NCBI GenBank assembly: GCA_015232025.1
Contig: JADGAL010000005.1
Span: 1 to 36,947, forward strand
Direction of reading: 5' to 3'
Origin: Alphaproteobacteria bacterium
GTDB lineage: Bacteria; Pseudomonadota; Alphaproteobacteria; Rhodospirillales; Magnetospirillaceae
Length of the DNA: 36,947 bases
Positions 8,005-15,539 of this stretch are shown piece after piece. Within the stretch, counting starts at the first letter, position 1. Every line of letters begins with the position of its first letter. A model generated the notes under the pieces. That model worked only from the letters and a program-made list of their open reading frames with translations. It was not told the origin of the DNA and ran no database searches. Position numbers and translations under genes: made by a program.

Positions 8005-10531
8005 GTCCAAGTCCGTAATGCTGTCGGTGGTCATCGGCGCCGCCATTGGCGCCGCGTTCAAAAGTACGGTCGGTCAGGCCAATGCGCAACTGGGACGTTT
8101 GGGCGCGGTCATGGCGCAAGTCGAGGGGGAAGCCGCCCGGCTGTCGGCCTTCAAGCGTCATCAAGAGACCGTCAAGGCGGCCGGCAAGGAATGGCTGGCC
8201 GCGAAGCAGCGCCTCGAAACCCTCAAGCGCGAAATCCAGGCCACCGACCAACCCACCGAGCGGATGCGCCAAGCCATCTCGCGGGCGGCGGCGGCGGCCG
8301 ACAAGGCCCGACAGAGCTACGTCGATCAGAAGACCGCCCTGGGCGCGATGCGGGCCGAGTTGGAGCGGGCTGGGGTCTCGACCGGCAAGCTGGCCGACGA
8401 GGAGCAGCGGCTGGCCAGGACCGCGGAGGCGCTGAAACGCAAGTACGACGCGCTGGCGCAGACGAATGCGCGGATGGATGCCGTGAAGAGCCGGCGGGCC
8501 GATCTGCGCGGACAAGCGGTGGACGCCCTGGCCCTGGGGGCCGCGTTCGCCGCACCGGTCAAGGCGGCCATGGACTTGGAGACAGCCCAGGTCCGCCTGG
8601 GTACGGTCATCAACGCCACCACGCGGGTGGGCGAAACACAGGCCCAGGCTCAGGCCAGGGCTTTGGAGGCGTCGACACGGCACGCGGTCGCGTTCTCCAA
8701 CAATGGCCTGACCAACACCAACGAGATGCTGAACATCAAATACGCGATGAACAGCGCGGGCCTTGAAGCCTCCGCCGCCGACGCGGGTTCCGAGGTGGCG
8801 GCCAAGGTGGCCAAGGTCACAGCGGGCGATCCCGAGCGGGTGGGTGAAATCATGGCCCGCAGCTACAACAAGATGGGCCACCAGTTCGCCGGTACCGCCG
8901 ATGATAAGATGCGCAAGATCGGCGATCTACTGACCAAGGCTCAGTTCAAATACCAAATACGTGATTTCGGCCAACTCGGCGAAAGTATGAAGACTTCGAC
9001 ACCCGCCGTCCTGGCAAACAACGTGGCGATGGAGCAGCAGATCGTCCTGTTGGGCCGCCTGAATAGCTCCGGTTTGGAGGGCGGCGAAGCGGGCACCGCC
9101 TTGACGGCCACATTGCGCGGGTTGTCCAAGGCATCGAAGGAATTCAATTTCGATCTGGCCCACACAAAAGACGGCCAGTTGGACTTCATCGCCACCTTCG
9201 AAAATCTTGAAGCGGCCATCGGTGGGTTCGATGGTATGGACCAGAAGACGATCGACAAATTGCAAGATGTCTTCGGTGACGAGGGCGTCAAGAGCATCCA
9301 CCTCTTGGGTAAGGAAAGCGGCAAACTGCGGCAGGATATGAAAGAACTGGAAGGCTCGGTCGGTACCGTTGACAAGGCCTATGCAACCTTTCGGAAAAGC
9401 AGTCGGGGCCAGATGGATATCTTGGCCAACAGCGTCACCAACTTGGCCGCGTCCTTCGGCACCGTGCTGTTGCCCGGCATCAACGCCGTGGTGGCGCCCC
9501 TGGCGACCGTGGCGCGGTTCGCGGCCACCTTGGTCGAGACCTTTCCCACACTGACGACGGTGGTGATCGGCAGCGCGACGGGGTTGGTGGGGCTGAAGGT
9601 GGCGACGATCGCCTTGGGCTATGGCTGGACGTTCGTGGTGGGCGGCGCGCTGGCCCTGCGAAAGGCGGTGTTGGCGCTGGACATCGCCTATACCTTGGCC
9701 ACCGGCCGGACGGCCCTGTTCGCCACCGCCACGCAGACCGCCGCGGCGAAGACCGCGTTGCTGGGCGCCGGGGGGGTGGTCAAATCGGTCATCACCGGCG
9801 TCGTCTCGTTCGGCGCGTCCCTCTGGGGTCTGGCCACGAAGGCGCTCCCCCTCGTGGCGACCGGATGGCGGCTCTTGGGGCTGGCGTTCATGGCCAACCC
9901 CATCGGCTTTGTGATCGGCACCATCGCCATCGCGGCGGGCATTCTGATCGCCAATTGGGAGCATGTCGGGCCGTTCTTCGGCGATCTGTTCAACTATGTC
10001 GGAAATCTGTGGAGCGACTTCAAAGCGCTTTTCACCGGATCGTCCATCGTGGCGACCATCGGCGAGGCGTGGTCGGGCCTGGGCGGGTTTTTTGGCGACC
10101 TGTTCGGCGGGATCATGGCGCGGGCTGGCGATCTCATCAAGAACCTGACCAGCGCGCTGATCGAGCCGCTACGGTCGTTGAAGGGAATGCTGGGGTCCGC
10201 TTGGACCTCGGTGTTCGGCGAGGGCGACGAGCCAGCCAAGCCGGCGATCGGCTCGGCCCTGGCGGCCAACGACAACCGGCCGAAGCTCGGGGGCGCGGTG
10301 GCGACCTTCGGCGCCGGTTCCGGGGCGGCGGGAACGGTGGTGCCCCTGCGCCCATCGTCGACGCAGGGTCCGGCGGCGGGTGCGGCGGCCCCGATCACGG
10401 TCACCTCAACCATCACGATCCACGCCGCCGCGGGAATGGACGAGAAGGAAATCGCCAGATTGGTCAAGGTCGCGATGCAAGACGCCATGCGCGAGGCGGA
10501 CGCCAAGCGCCGGGCGGCCAACTACGATTAG
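8003..10531 (+). CDS. Tail tape measure protein
   Basis: An 842-residue protein that sets tail length and is threaded through the tube. I choose ATG 8003 (MSKSVMLSVVIGAAIGAAFK) with a GAGG site, because residues encoded further upstream look non-coding. Residues about 30-190 form a long Ala/Arg/Lys-rich helical coiled-coil region (QRLETLKREIQ, EEQRLARTAEALKRKYDALA). Then comes the conserved TP901-type core (FSNNGLTNTNEMLNIKYAMN and nearby). Hydrophobic segments lie at about residues 510-680, including VVIGSATGLVGLKVATIAL and MANPIGFVIGTIAIAAGILI. The C-terminus is low-complexity and then helical. The stretch about 8880-9420 has lower GC at third positions than the flanks, which suggests mosaic exchange. 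Confidence 0.93.
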   Translation: MSKSVMLSVVIGAAIGAAFKSTVGQANAQLGRLGAVMAQVEGEAARLSAFKRHQETVKAAGKEWLAAKQRLETLKREIQATDQPTERMRQAISRAAAAADKARQSYVDQKTALGAMRAELERAGVSTGKLADEEQRLARTAEALKRKYDALAQTNARMDAVKSRRADLRGQAVDALALGAAFAAPVKAAMDLETAQVRLGTVINATTRVGETQAQAQARALEASTRHAVAFSNNGLTNTNEMLNIKYAMNSAGLEASAADAGSEVAAKVAKVTAGDPERVGEIMARSYNKMGHQFAGTADDKMRKIGDLLTKAQFKYQIRDFGQLGESMKTSTPAVLANNVAMEQQIVLLGRLNSSGLEGGEAGTALTATLRGLSKASKEFNFDLAHTKDGQLDFIATFENLEAAIGGFDGMDQKTIDKLQDVFGDEGVKSIHLLGKESGKLRQDMKELEGSVGTVDKAYATFRKSSRGQMDILANSVTNLAASFGTVLLPGINAVVAPLATVARFAATLVETFPTLTTVVIGSATGLVGLKVATIALGYGWTFVVGGALALRKAVLALDIAYTLATGRTALFATATQTAAAKTALLGAGGVVKSVITGVVSFGASLWGLATKALPLVATGWRLLGLAFMANPIGFVIGTIAIAAGILIANWEHVGPFFGDLFNYVGNLWSDFKALFTGSSIVATIGEAWSGLGGFFGDLFGGIMARAGDLIKNLTSALIEPLRSLKGMLGSAWTSVFGEGDEPAKPAIGSALAANDNRPKLGGAVATFGAGSGAAGTVVPLRPSSTQGPAAGAAAPITVTSTITIHAAAGMDEKEIARLVKVAMQDAMREADAKRRAANYD

Positions 10532-10541
10532 GAGGGCAATC

Positions 10542-11270
10542 ATGCCGATCAAGCTGATGTTCAAGCAAGACGATCGCTCGGTTCGCATGGCGCTGAGCGA
10601 TTTGGAGGGGCAGGCGCGGTTCGCGGCGGCCTTGGCGCTGACCAGGGTGGCGAAAAAGGCCGAGTTGGCGGCGCAGGAGGAAATGCTGCGGGTGTTCGAT
10701 CGACCGACTCGCTTCACCATCCGCAGTCTGGCGATCCGACCCGCCACCAAGGCGGACCTCGTGTCCGAAGTGTTCTTCCGCCATTTCGCGGGCAAGGGCA
10801 CGCCGGCCGCGAAATACTTGTTCCCCGGCGTGTATGGCGGGCCGCGTCGCGTCAAACGGTTCGAACGGGCGTTCCGGCATCACGACATCTTGCCCGCCGG
10901 CATGATGGCCATGCCGGGCGAAGAGGCGACCATGGATCGCCACGGCAACATGAGCGCGGGACAGATCGTGAAGATACTGTCCTATTTGCGGGCCTCGCCG
11001 GACCCCACGCAAAATCGGGGCGAGGGTCCGGGCAAGGGCGTGCGCCGGAATGATCGTTACTTCGTCGGGGGCACGGGCCGCGCCAAGCACTTCCATCCCG
11101 GCATCTACATGGGCGGCAAGAAGGTGGTGCCGGTCATGTCGTTCGGCCGCGAGGCCCGCTACCAGCCGGTGTTCGCGTTCCATGACGTCGTCCGCCGGTC
11201 GGCGGACGACAATATGGAAAAGGAATTCGATGCGGCGATGCGTCACGCCATCGCGACGGCGAAACGCTGA
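10542..11270 (+). CDS. Phage minor tail protein, GPZ-like
   Basis: A 242-residue basic protein starting at ATG 10542 after a strong GGAGG site, ten bases past the tape measure stop. The N-terminal helical region (FAAALALTRVAKKAELAAQEEM) and the C-terminal VFAFHDVVRRSADDNMEKEF then Ala-rich helix resemble prophage minor tail protein Z-type proteins (Z of lambda). Such proteins act at the tail terminus or in tube completion. The middle has repeated Gly/Arg/His patches (GVYGGPRRVKRFERAF; MDRHGNMSAGQIVKILSYL) seen in many prophage proteins at this position. The family call is by pattern; a structural tail role is supported by place. It is the last tail gene before the accessory island. Confidence 0.6.
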   Translation: MPIKLMFKQDDRSVRMALSDLEGQARFAAALALTRVAKKAELAAQEEMLRVFDRPTRFTIRSLAIRPATKADLVSEVFFRHFAGKGTPAAKYLFPGVYGGPRRVKRFERAFRHHDILPAGMMAMPGEEATMDRHGNMSAGQIVKILSYLRASPDPTQNRGEGPGKGVRRNDRYFVGGTGRAKHFHPGIYMGGKKVVPVMSFGREARYQPVFAFHDVVRRSADDNMEKEFDAAMRHAIATAKR

Positions 11271-11301
11271 GAGAGGGAAGACCGGGCGTCGCGCCGGCTG
11301 G

Positions 11302-12036
11302 TTACTGTTGTTTGCACTTCAGGAGCCAACCATTGCTCAATCCTTGATGCGAAACCGTGTTGAAATTAAGTCCAGCATCCTCGAACAGGCGCTTCTTCAA
11401 CGGCTGCATCCGCTCCGTAAGGAGCTTGTCGCGGAGTGTCACGTGGGCGGAAATGGCTGCGTTGTCGGACATCCACATGAGGGCCATCGGCTTGACGAAA
11501 CCCACCGCGTCCCGCTCGATCCAGCGCACGCGGTAGGCCAGCGAGCCCGTGCTGGCGAATGCTCGTTCCAAGACTTCGATGCGATCACCGGCCGGCATTG
11601 TCTGAAGGCGTTGCAGTGCCTGTAGGGTCTCTTCATCTGACAATGATCTCGTCTCGATCACCGGGCCGAGAACTGCGGACTCCTTCAGCATGACGACATC
11701 GCCAGGCTGAAGCGTGTCTTCTGGATTGGCACCGATCTCACGCGTCACCGCCGCCGAGACCGCCGACCGCGCCTTTTCGTATTCGCAGAAACGGGCGAAC
11801 AAGTCGTCCTCGTCCTTCGCGGCGATCTGCGGATCGGCGGAAGCCGCAGGGGACGGCGGGGGCGGGGGCGGGGGTGGTAGCACGGCGATGAACAGGATGA
11901 GGGCGGTCAAGGCGCCGCCGCCGAATACCAAGACAGCCCGACCTCGTCGTGGCTGTCGAACCAAGGCCGGCTTGATCAGCCCCACCAGGAGCGCGATGAG
12001 GAGGGCCAGTGTCAGCAGGAAAAAGAAGAGGGCCAT
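11302..12036 (-). CDS. Two-TM, poly-proline membrane protein of unknown function (cargo/moron gene)
   Basis: A 244-residue protein on the strand opposite to the tail genes. Two hydrophobic helices lie at about residues 3-22 and 34-53, with a short basic loop between them. A run of eight prolines (54-61) follows, then a soluble domain of about 180 residues with several charged helices and a few Trp. I do not recognise that domain. Such N-termini (TM helix, GLIKP turn, basic loop, second TM helix) occur in many small bacterial membrane proteins. GC is lower than in the tail genes. It shares direction with the upstream ribbon-helix-helix gene and so may be controlled by it. Prophage genes of this kind often serve the lysogen, for example in superinfection exclusion; that is inference only. 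Confidence 0.7.
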   Translation of the reverse strand: MALFFFLLTLALLIALLVGLIKPALVRQPRRGRAVLVFGGGALTALILFIAVLPPPPPPPPSPAASADPQIAAKDEDDLFARFCEYEKARSAVSAAVTREIGANPEDTLQPGDVVMLKESAVLGPVIETRSLSDEETLQALQRLQTMPAGDRIEVLERAFASTGSLAYRVRWIERDAVGFVKPMALMWMSDNAAISAHVTLRDKLLTERMQPLKKRLFEDAGLNFNTVSHQGLSNGWLLKCKQQ

Positions 12037-12102
12037 GTGATATCCATCGCGGCAGGATCGCGATGATCACGATAGATCAAGTCAGGATGGGAGTCGATCC
12101 CG

Positions 12103-12261
12103 TCAGTGCGACCTTTCCAGGTAGCCCTTTTCGATCAGCCACGCCTTCAGGATGCGCTCCACCAAGGACGATACCGAGCGGTCATCGGCCTTCGCCGCGC
12201 GCTCCAGGGCGTCTTTCACCTCTGGTTCAACCCTGACACCCAGCGGGTTTGTCCTCGCCAT
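12103..12261 (-). CDS. Ribbon-helix-helix (Arc/CopG-type) DNA-binding regulator
   Basis: A 52-residue protein that I start at the ATG at complement 12261 (MARTNPLGVRVEPEVKDALE); a longer frame begins upstream but has a non-coding-like leader. The pattern is a short beta strand (PLGVRVEP) followed by two helices (EVKDALERAAKADD, SVSSLVERILKAWLIEKGY). This is the ribbon-helix-helix fold of Arc, CopG and antitoxin-type repressors, which bind DNA as dimers. It lies 66 bases upstream of the membrane protein gene on the same strand. Repeated GTAGGC motifs just upstream could be its operator. Whether the pair is a regulator with its target or a toxin-antitoxin-like pair cannot be told. Confidence 0.7.
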   Translation of the reverse strand: MARTNPLGVRVEPEVKDALERAAKADDRSVSSLVERILKAWLIEKGYLERSH

Positions 12262-12271
12262 GCTATCACCA

Positions 12272-12331
12272 TGCCTACGATTTTGGTTTGACGTGTAGGC
12301 GCAGTGTAGGCATGATGAACTCACTTCGCAA
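12272..12331 (-). promoter_or_regulatory. Probable leftward promoter with repeated operator motifs
   Basis: On the minus strand TTGCGA (12326-12331) and TACACT (12303-12308) are separated by 17 bases, a fair sigma70 spacing. The hexamer GCCTAC occurs twice in direct repeat, 11 bases apart on that strand, covering the -10 box. A third copy lies in inverted orientation nearer the regulator gene. Tandem repeats about one helical turn apart are typical ribbon-helix-helix operators, so autoregulation is likely. This is inferred from sequence only. Confidence 0.45.
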
Positions 12332-12340
12332 CAACGAAGC

Positions 12341-12374
12341 GGCCCGATCGGAGGCTGGTACTTCCGATCGGGCC
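12341..12374. repeat. Perfect 12-bp inverted repeat
   Basis: GGCCCGATCGGA and TCCGATCGGGCC flank a 10-base loop in the divergent region between the leftward regulator gene and the rightward 102-residue gene. No T-run follows on either strand, so it is a poor terminator. It may be an RNA hairpin in the 5' leader of the rightward pair or a binding site; the core CGATCG is itself palindromic. Confidence 0.6.
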
Positions 12375-12401
12375 TGACCCAGGGTGCAAGGATCTGACCA
12401 C

Positions 12402-12710
12402 ATGCCCCAGGCTGTTGAAGACCTTATCATCGCCGATGCCTGCGCGACAGGGTTGGCGTATGTCATCCGGGCGCTCGATCAGATCGACGTGCCCGACAGC
12501 AAGATGCGTCGCGTCTGCGACCTTCAGGAACGGTTGACACGGGAACTGATCGACCAGCGCGGCGGGGTGTCGCAGGCGACGGACAAACTGCGCCTGCTCG
12601 TGGCGCGGATGCGCGCGGCCGATCAGCACCAATGCGGGGCGGCGGAGGAGGAGTTGGACTATCTGCTGGCCGAGAGCGCCCTCCTCGACCTGCTGTCACC
12701 CATTCAGTGA
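12402..12710 (+). CDS. Unknown prophage protein, 102 residues
   Basis: A helical protein that starts MPQAVEDLIIADACATGLAY, chosen at ATG 12402. It is rich in Ala, Asp and Leu, has acidic and basic heptad-like helices (KMRRVCDLQERLTRELIDQR, ATDKLRLLVARMRAAD) and ends in an acidic helix. No domain is recognised. It lies 9 bases before the BRO-N gene and reads with it, so the two may act together. Codon use is close to that of the tail genes, so it is probably a real gene. Confidence 0.55.
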   Translation: MPQAVEDLIIADACATGLAYVIRALDQIDVPDSKMRRVCDLQERLTRELIDQRGGVSQATDKLRLLVARMRAADQHQCGAAEEELDYLLAESALLDLLSPIQ

Positions 12711-12719
12711 GGGCGGGCC

Positions 12720-13502
12720 ATGAGCGGTGTGATCCCCTTTCAGTTCGAGGGCGCGCGCTTGCGCGTGGTCGAAATCGACGGCGAGACGTGGTTCGTCGCC
12801 AAGGATGTCGCCACCATTCTTGGATACGAGAACACCAGGAAGGCGGTCTCCGACCATTGCAAATGCGCCCGGCCGGTAAGGGGGGTAACGGTTCGTTCCC
12901 CCCGGAGTAACGAACCGTTACCCCCTGACCTGGACCCTCAGACGACCATCATTCCCGAACGCGACCTGTACCGTCTCATCATGCGGTCAAGGTTGCCGGC
13001 GGCCGAGCGCTTCGAAAATTGGGTGGTGGGCGAGGTCTTGCCGGCGATCCGCAAGACCGGGCGCTATCAGGTGCCGGTCGAAGCCGACGCCAACGCGTCC
13101 GAAGAGGACGATCCCTTGGGCGCACAGGAAGAACTCGTCCGACTGTGGCTGGTGCTGATCCGCGAGGCGCGCGTCGTCGGCGGCAAGAGGGCGGCGGCGC
13201 GTCTATGGGCGCAATCACCGCTGCCGCCGCTGCTGGCGAGGGCGGGCGAGGGCGCCTCGCCCGGCGAGGGCGACATACCGGAAGTGTCCCAGGTGCGGGA
13301 GTTCCTGCTGGACCGCACCGAGGCCGAGCCCTCCGCCCGCATTCTGGGTGCGGAGTTGTTCACCGCCTATCAGGTCTGGTGCCGCGAAATCGAGGAGCGT
13401 CCGATCTCGCAGAACCGCTTCGGCCGGGTGCTGACGGCCCTCGGCCATCCGCGACAGGTGTGCGGGATCACCTTCTATCTCGGGCTGAAATTGGCGGGGT
13501 GA
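12720..13502 (+). CDS. BRO-N domain antirepressor-type protein
   Basis: A 260-residue protein. Residues about 8-115 form a BRO-N domain: IDGETWFVAKDVATILGYEN, KAVSDHCK, then IIPERDLYRLIMRSRLPAAE, ERFENWVVGEVLPAIRKTG. BRO-N proteins of prophages bind DNA and often act as antirepressors. Residues about 185-258 (VREFLLDRTE, AELFTAYQVWCREIEERPIS, FGRVLTALGHP) resemble the winged-helix module found at the C-terminus of phage/plasmid primases. The gene carries a perfect 17-bp inverted repeat at codons for residues 55-69. It follows the 102-residue gene by 9 bases. An early-type regulator within a late tail operon is unusual. Confidence 0.85.
   Translation: MSGVIPFQFEGARLRVVEIDGETWFVAKDVATILGYENTRKAVSDHCKCARPVRGVTVRSPRSNEPLPPDLDPQTTIIPERDLYRLIMRSRLPAAERFENWVVGEVLPAIRKTGRYQVPVEADANASEEDDPLGAQEELVRLWLVLIREARVVGGKRAAARLWAQSPLPPLLARAGEGASPGEGDIPEVSQVREFLLDRTEAEPSARILGAELFTAYQVWCREIEERPISQNRFGRVLTALGHPRQVCGITFYLGLKLAG
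12881..12925. repeat. 17-bp perfect inverted repeat inside the BRO-N gene
   Basis: The left arm (12881-12897) starts GGGGGTAACGG and the right arm (12909-12925) is its exact reverse complement, with an 11-base loop. It lies in the linker between two conserved parts of the BRO-N domain, where family members vary in length, so the repeat may be a tolerated insertion or a regulatory hairpin. Confidence 0.85.
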
Positions 13503-13543
13503 CGGCGTCGTTCGCATCACCCGACGCAAGGGAGGTGACGCGA

Positions 13544-13960
13544 ATGACCGAAATGATGATGGCCCTGGGCGGGTACCGCTTCGGCATCGGCACGGCGGCC
13601 TATCAGACGATGCGCCGGGCGGCCGAGTATCGCTGGTCCGAGCAGAAGCGGATCGGGCGGCGCTCGGCCATGCAGTATGTCGGGCCGGGCGTCGAGACGA
13701 TCGATTTCGATGGGGTGATCCACCCGCATTTCCGGGGCGGGCTGGGACAGATCGACGCGATGCGGCGCGAGGCGTCGTCGGGCGAGCCGCTGATGCTGGT
13801 GTCCGGGTCGGGCTATGGCTTGGGGCGGTGGGTGATCGTCTCGATCGAGCAGACCGACACGGTGTTCCTGCCAGGCGGCGCGCCGCGCAAGGTCGAGTTC
13901 CGCCTGTCCTTGCGCTCCTACGCCGACGACTTCGAGCAGGGCGGGGAGGGCCGGGTATGA
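13544..13960 (+). CDS. Phage tail protein U (P2 gpU-like)
   Basis: A 138-residue protein starting at ATG 13544 behind a strong GGAGG site; an upstream extension of the frame overlaps the BRO-N gene and is not used. The family pattern is clear: MMALGGYRFGIGTAAYQTM at the N-terminus, then WSEQKRIGRRSAMQYVGPG, a VIHPHFRGG segment and a C-terminal RKVEFRLSLRSYAD. In P2, gpU is needed for tail assembly and is thought to act at the tail end. It overlaps the gpX-like gene by four bases (ATGA) and starts the second tail block after the accessory island. Confidence 0.92.
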   Translation: MTEMMMALGGYRFGIGTAAYQTMRRAAEYRWSEQKRIGRRSAMQYVGPGVETIDFDGVIHPHFRGGLGQIDAMRREASSGEPLMLVSGSGYGLGRWVIVSIEQTDTVFLPGGAPRKVEFRLSLRSYADDFEQGGEGRV

Positions 13961-14166
13961 CGCGCTATCGCACCAAGGATGGCGACGTGCTGGACCGGCT
14001 GTGCTGGAAGCATTACGGCCGCCGGACGGGCGCGGTCGAGGCGGTTCTGGCCGCCAATCCCGGACTGGCCGACCTGATGACGCCGACCTTCGCGGCCGGC
14101 GTCATCATCGAACTGCCCGATCTGCCGCCCGCGCCGCGGCGTTCCGTCATCAGCCTGTGGGACTGA
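13957..14166 (+). CDS. Phage tail protein X (P2 gpX-like)
   Basis: A 69-residue protein with the LysM-like gpX pattern: YRTKDGDVLDRLCWKHYG, then AVEAVLAANPGLAD and a final VIIELPDLPPAP. In P2-type phages gpX is a small tail protein with a peptidoglycan-binding-like fold, probably near the baseplate hub. It starts at the ATG that overlaps the gpU stop and ends six bases before the gpD-like gene, giving the order U-X-D common in prophages. Confidence 0.92.
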   Translation: MTRYRTKDGDVLDRLCWKHYGRRTGAVEAVLAANPGLADLMTPTFAAGVIIELPDLPPAPRRSVISLWD

Positions 14167-14172
14167 CATCCG

Positions 14173-15159
14173 ATGAGACCCATCTTCACGGTCCTGGCCG
14201 ATGGCCGCGACGTGACGGCCGCCATCGCCGACCGCCTGGTGTCGCTGACCGTCACCGACGAAGCTGGATGGCAAAGCGACACGGTCGACATCCTGCTCGA
14301 CGATCGCGATGGCGCGCTGGCCGTGCCGGCGACCGGGGCCGAGTTGACCGTGTCGATCGGCTATGCGGCGACCGGGGCGATGGCCTTGGGCACCTATCGC
14401 GTCGACGAGGTCGAGATGTCCGGCCCGGAAATGCAGATGAGGATCCGGGCCAAGGCCTCGGACAGCCAGGACCGCGCCGCGCCGGGAAAGCTGAAGGGCA
14501 CTCAAAGCCGGTCCTGGCATGACACCACCATCGGCGCGATCGTCGAAGGCATCGCCGCCGAGCATGGGCTTGAGCCGGTGGTGGGCGGCGAGTTGGCGGG
14601 CGTCACCGTCCCGCACCTGGATCAAAACGAGGAAAGCGACATCAACCTGCTGCTGCGCTTGGCCCGCGACAATGGCGCGGTGGCGAAGGTCGCCAACGGC
14701 AAGCTGCTGTTCGCGGCGCGCGGCGAGGCGAAGACGGCCAGCGGCAAGGCCATGCCGGCCATCGCGCTGGCGCCCGGCGACGTCGACACTTGGCGCGTCA
14801 CCATGGCCGAGCGCGGCGCGGCGAAGACGGTGGTCGCGCAATGGCAGGACGAAAGCGGCGCCAAGCTGACGGCCGAAAAGGCCGGCGCGGGCGATCCGGT
14901 CCACACCATCCGCCACACCTATCCCTCGGCCGATCAGGCCCGCCGCGCCGCCAGCGCCAAGCTGGACCAGTATCAGCGCGGCAAGTCGACGCTGGAACTC
15001 AGCCTGTCCGGACGGCCGGACTTGGCCGCCGAATGTGCTTTGACGCTGAGCGGGTTTCGGGCCGGCGTGGATGGGGCGTGGGTGACCACCAAGGTCGAAC
15101 ACAAGCTCGAGGACGGCGGCTACACCTGTTCGGTGTCCGCCGAGGTGCCGACCGCCTGA
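14173..15159 (+). CDS. Phage late control gene D protein (baseplate hub)
   Basis: A 328-residue protein of the gpD/VgrG-like family, which forms the hub of the baseplate and joins it to the spike. Visible features: an N-terminal PIFTVLADGRDVTAAIADRL strand region, DRDGALAVPATGAELTVSIG, the SWHDTTIGAIVEGIAAEHGL helix, the PHLDQNEESDINLLLRLARD segment typical of the family, and a Gly/Ala-rich C-terminal half with AASAKLDQYQRG. It starts at ATG 14173, six bases after gpX. The length is close to that usual for the family. Confidence 0.92.
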   Translation: MRPIFTVLADGRDVTAAIADRLVSLTVTDEAGWQSDTVDILLDDRDGALAVPATGAELTVSIGYAATGAMALGTYRVDEVEMSGPEMQMRIRAKASDSQDRAAPGKLKGTQSRSWHDTTIGAIVEGIAAEHGLEPVVGGELAGVTVPHLDQNEESDINLLLRLARDNGAVAKVANGKLLFAARGEAKTASGKAMPAIALAPGDVDTWRVTMAERGAAKTVVAQWQDESGAKLTAEKAGAGDPVHTIRHTYPSADQARRAASAKLDQYQRGKSTLELSLSGRPDLAAECALTLSGFRAGVDGAWVTTKVEHKLEDGGYTCSVSAEVPTA

Positions 15160-15180
15160 CCCGACACACACTGGGGAACC

Positions 15181-15537
15181 ATGATGCCAGACAAATCCAT
15201 GCCGCCCGATCACCTCGCCACGATAGCCGCCGCCGCGATCTCGATCGGATGGGCGTTCATCGGGCGCCTGCTCTACGTCTTGAACTTGGTTCGCCTGGGC
15301 AAGCGCAAGTCCTTCATGTCCATGCAGACGGTCTGGGAACTGGGCGTCGCCATCGGCATGGGCGTGGTCGCGGGCGGCATCGCCGAATGGTTGGGGTTAG
15401 CGGGGTTGCCCTCCGCCGGCTTCATCTCCGCCACATCATACCTCGGGCCGCAGGTTATCGAACTGATGCTGGCCTGGGGTGCGCGGCGGGCCGGCGTCGA
15501 TCCGGACACGGGCGCGCAAGTCAACGAAGAGGAGTGA
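15181..15537 (+). CDS. Holin-like small membrane protein
   Basis: A 118-residue protein directly upstream of the endolysin. It has three hydrophobic stretches: about residues 11-33 (LATIAAAAISIGWAFIGRLL), 49-72 (VWELGVAIGMGVVAGGIAEW) and a weaker one at about 78-98. The tail is charged and ends in EEE. Size, membrane topology and position fit a phage holin, perhaps of the LydA or holin 3 superfamilies, but I could not fix the family. The gene starts at 15181, with a second Met directly after the first. Holins make the pores that release or activate the endolysin. Confidence 0.65.
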   Translation: MMPDKSMPPDHLATIAAAAISIGWAFIGRLLYVLNLVRLGKRKSFMSMQTVWELGVAIGMGVVAGGIAEWLGLAGLPSAGFISATSYLGPQVIELMLAWGARRAGVDPDTGAQVNEEE

Positions 15538-15539
15538 GC

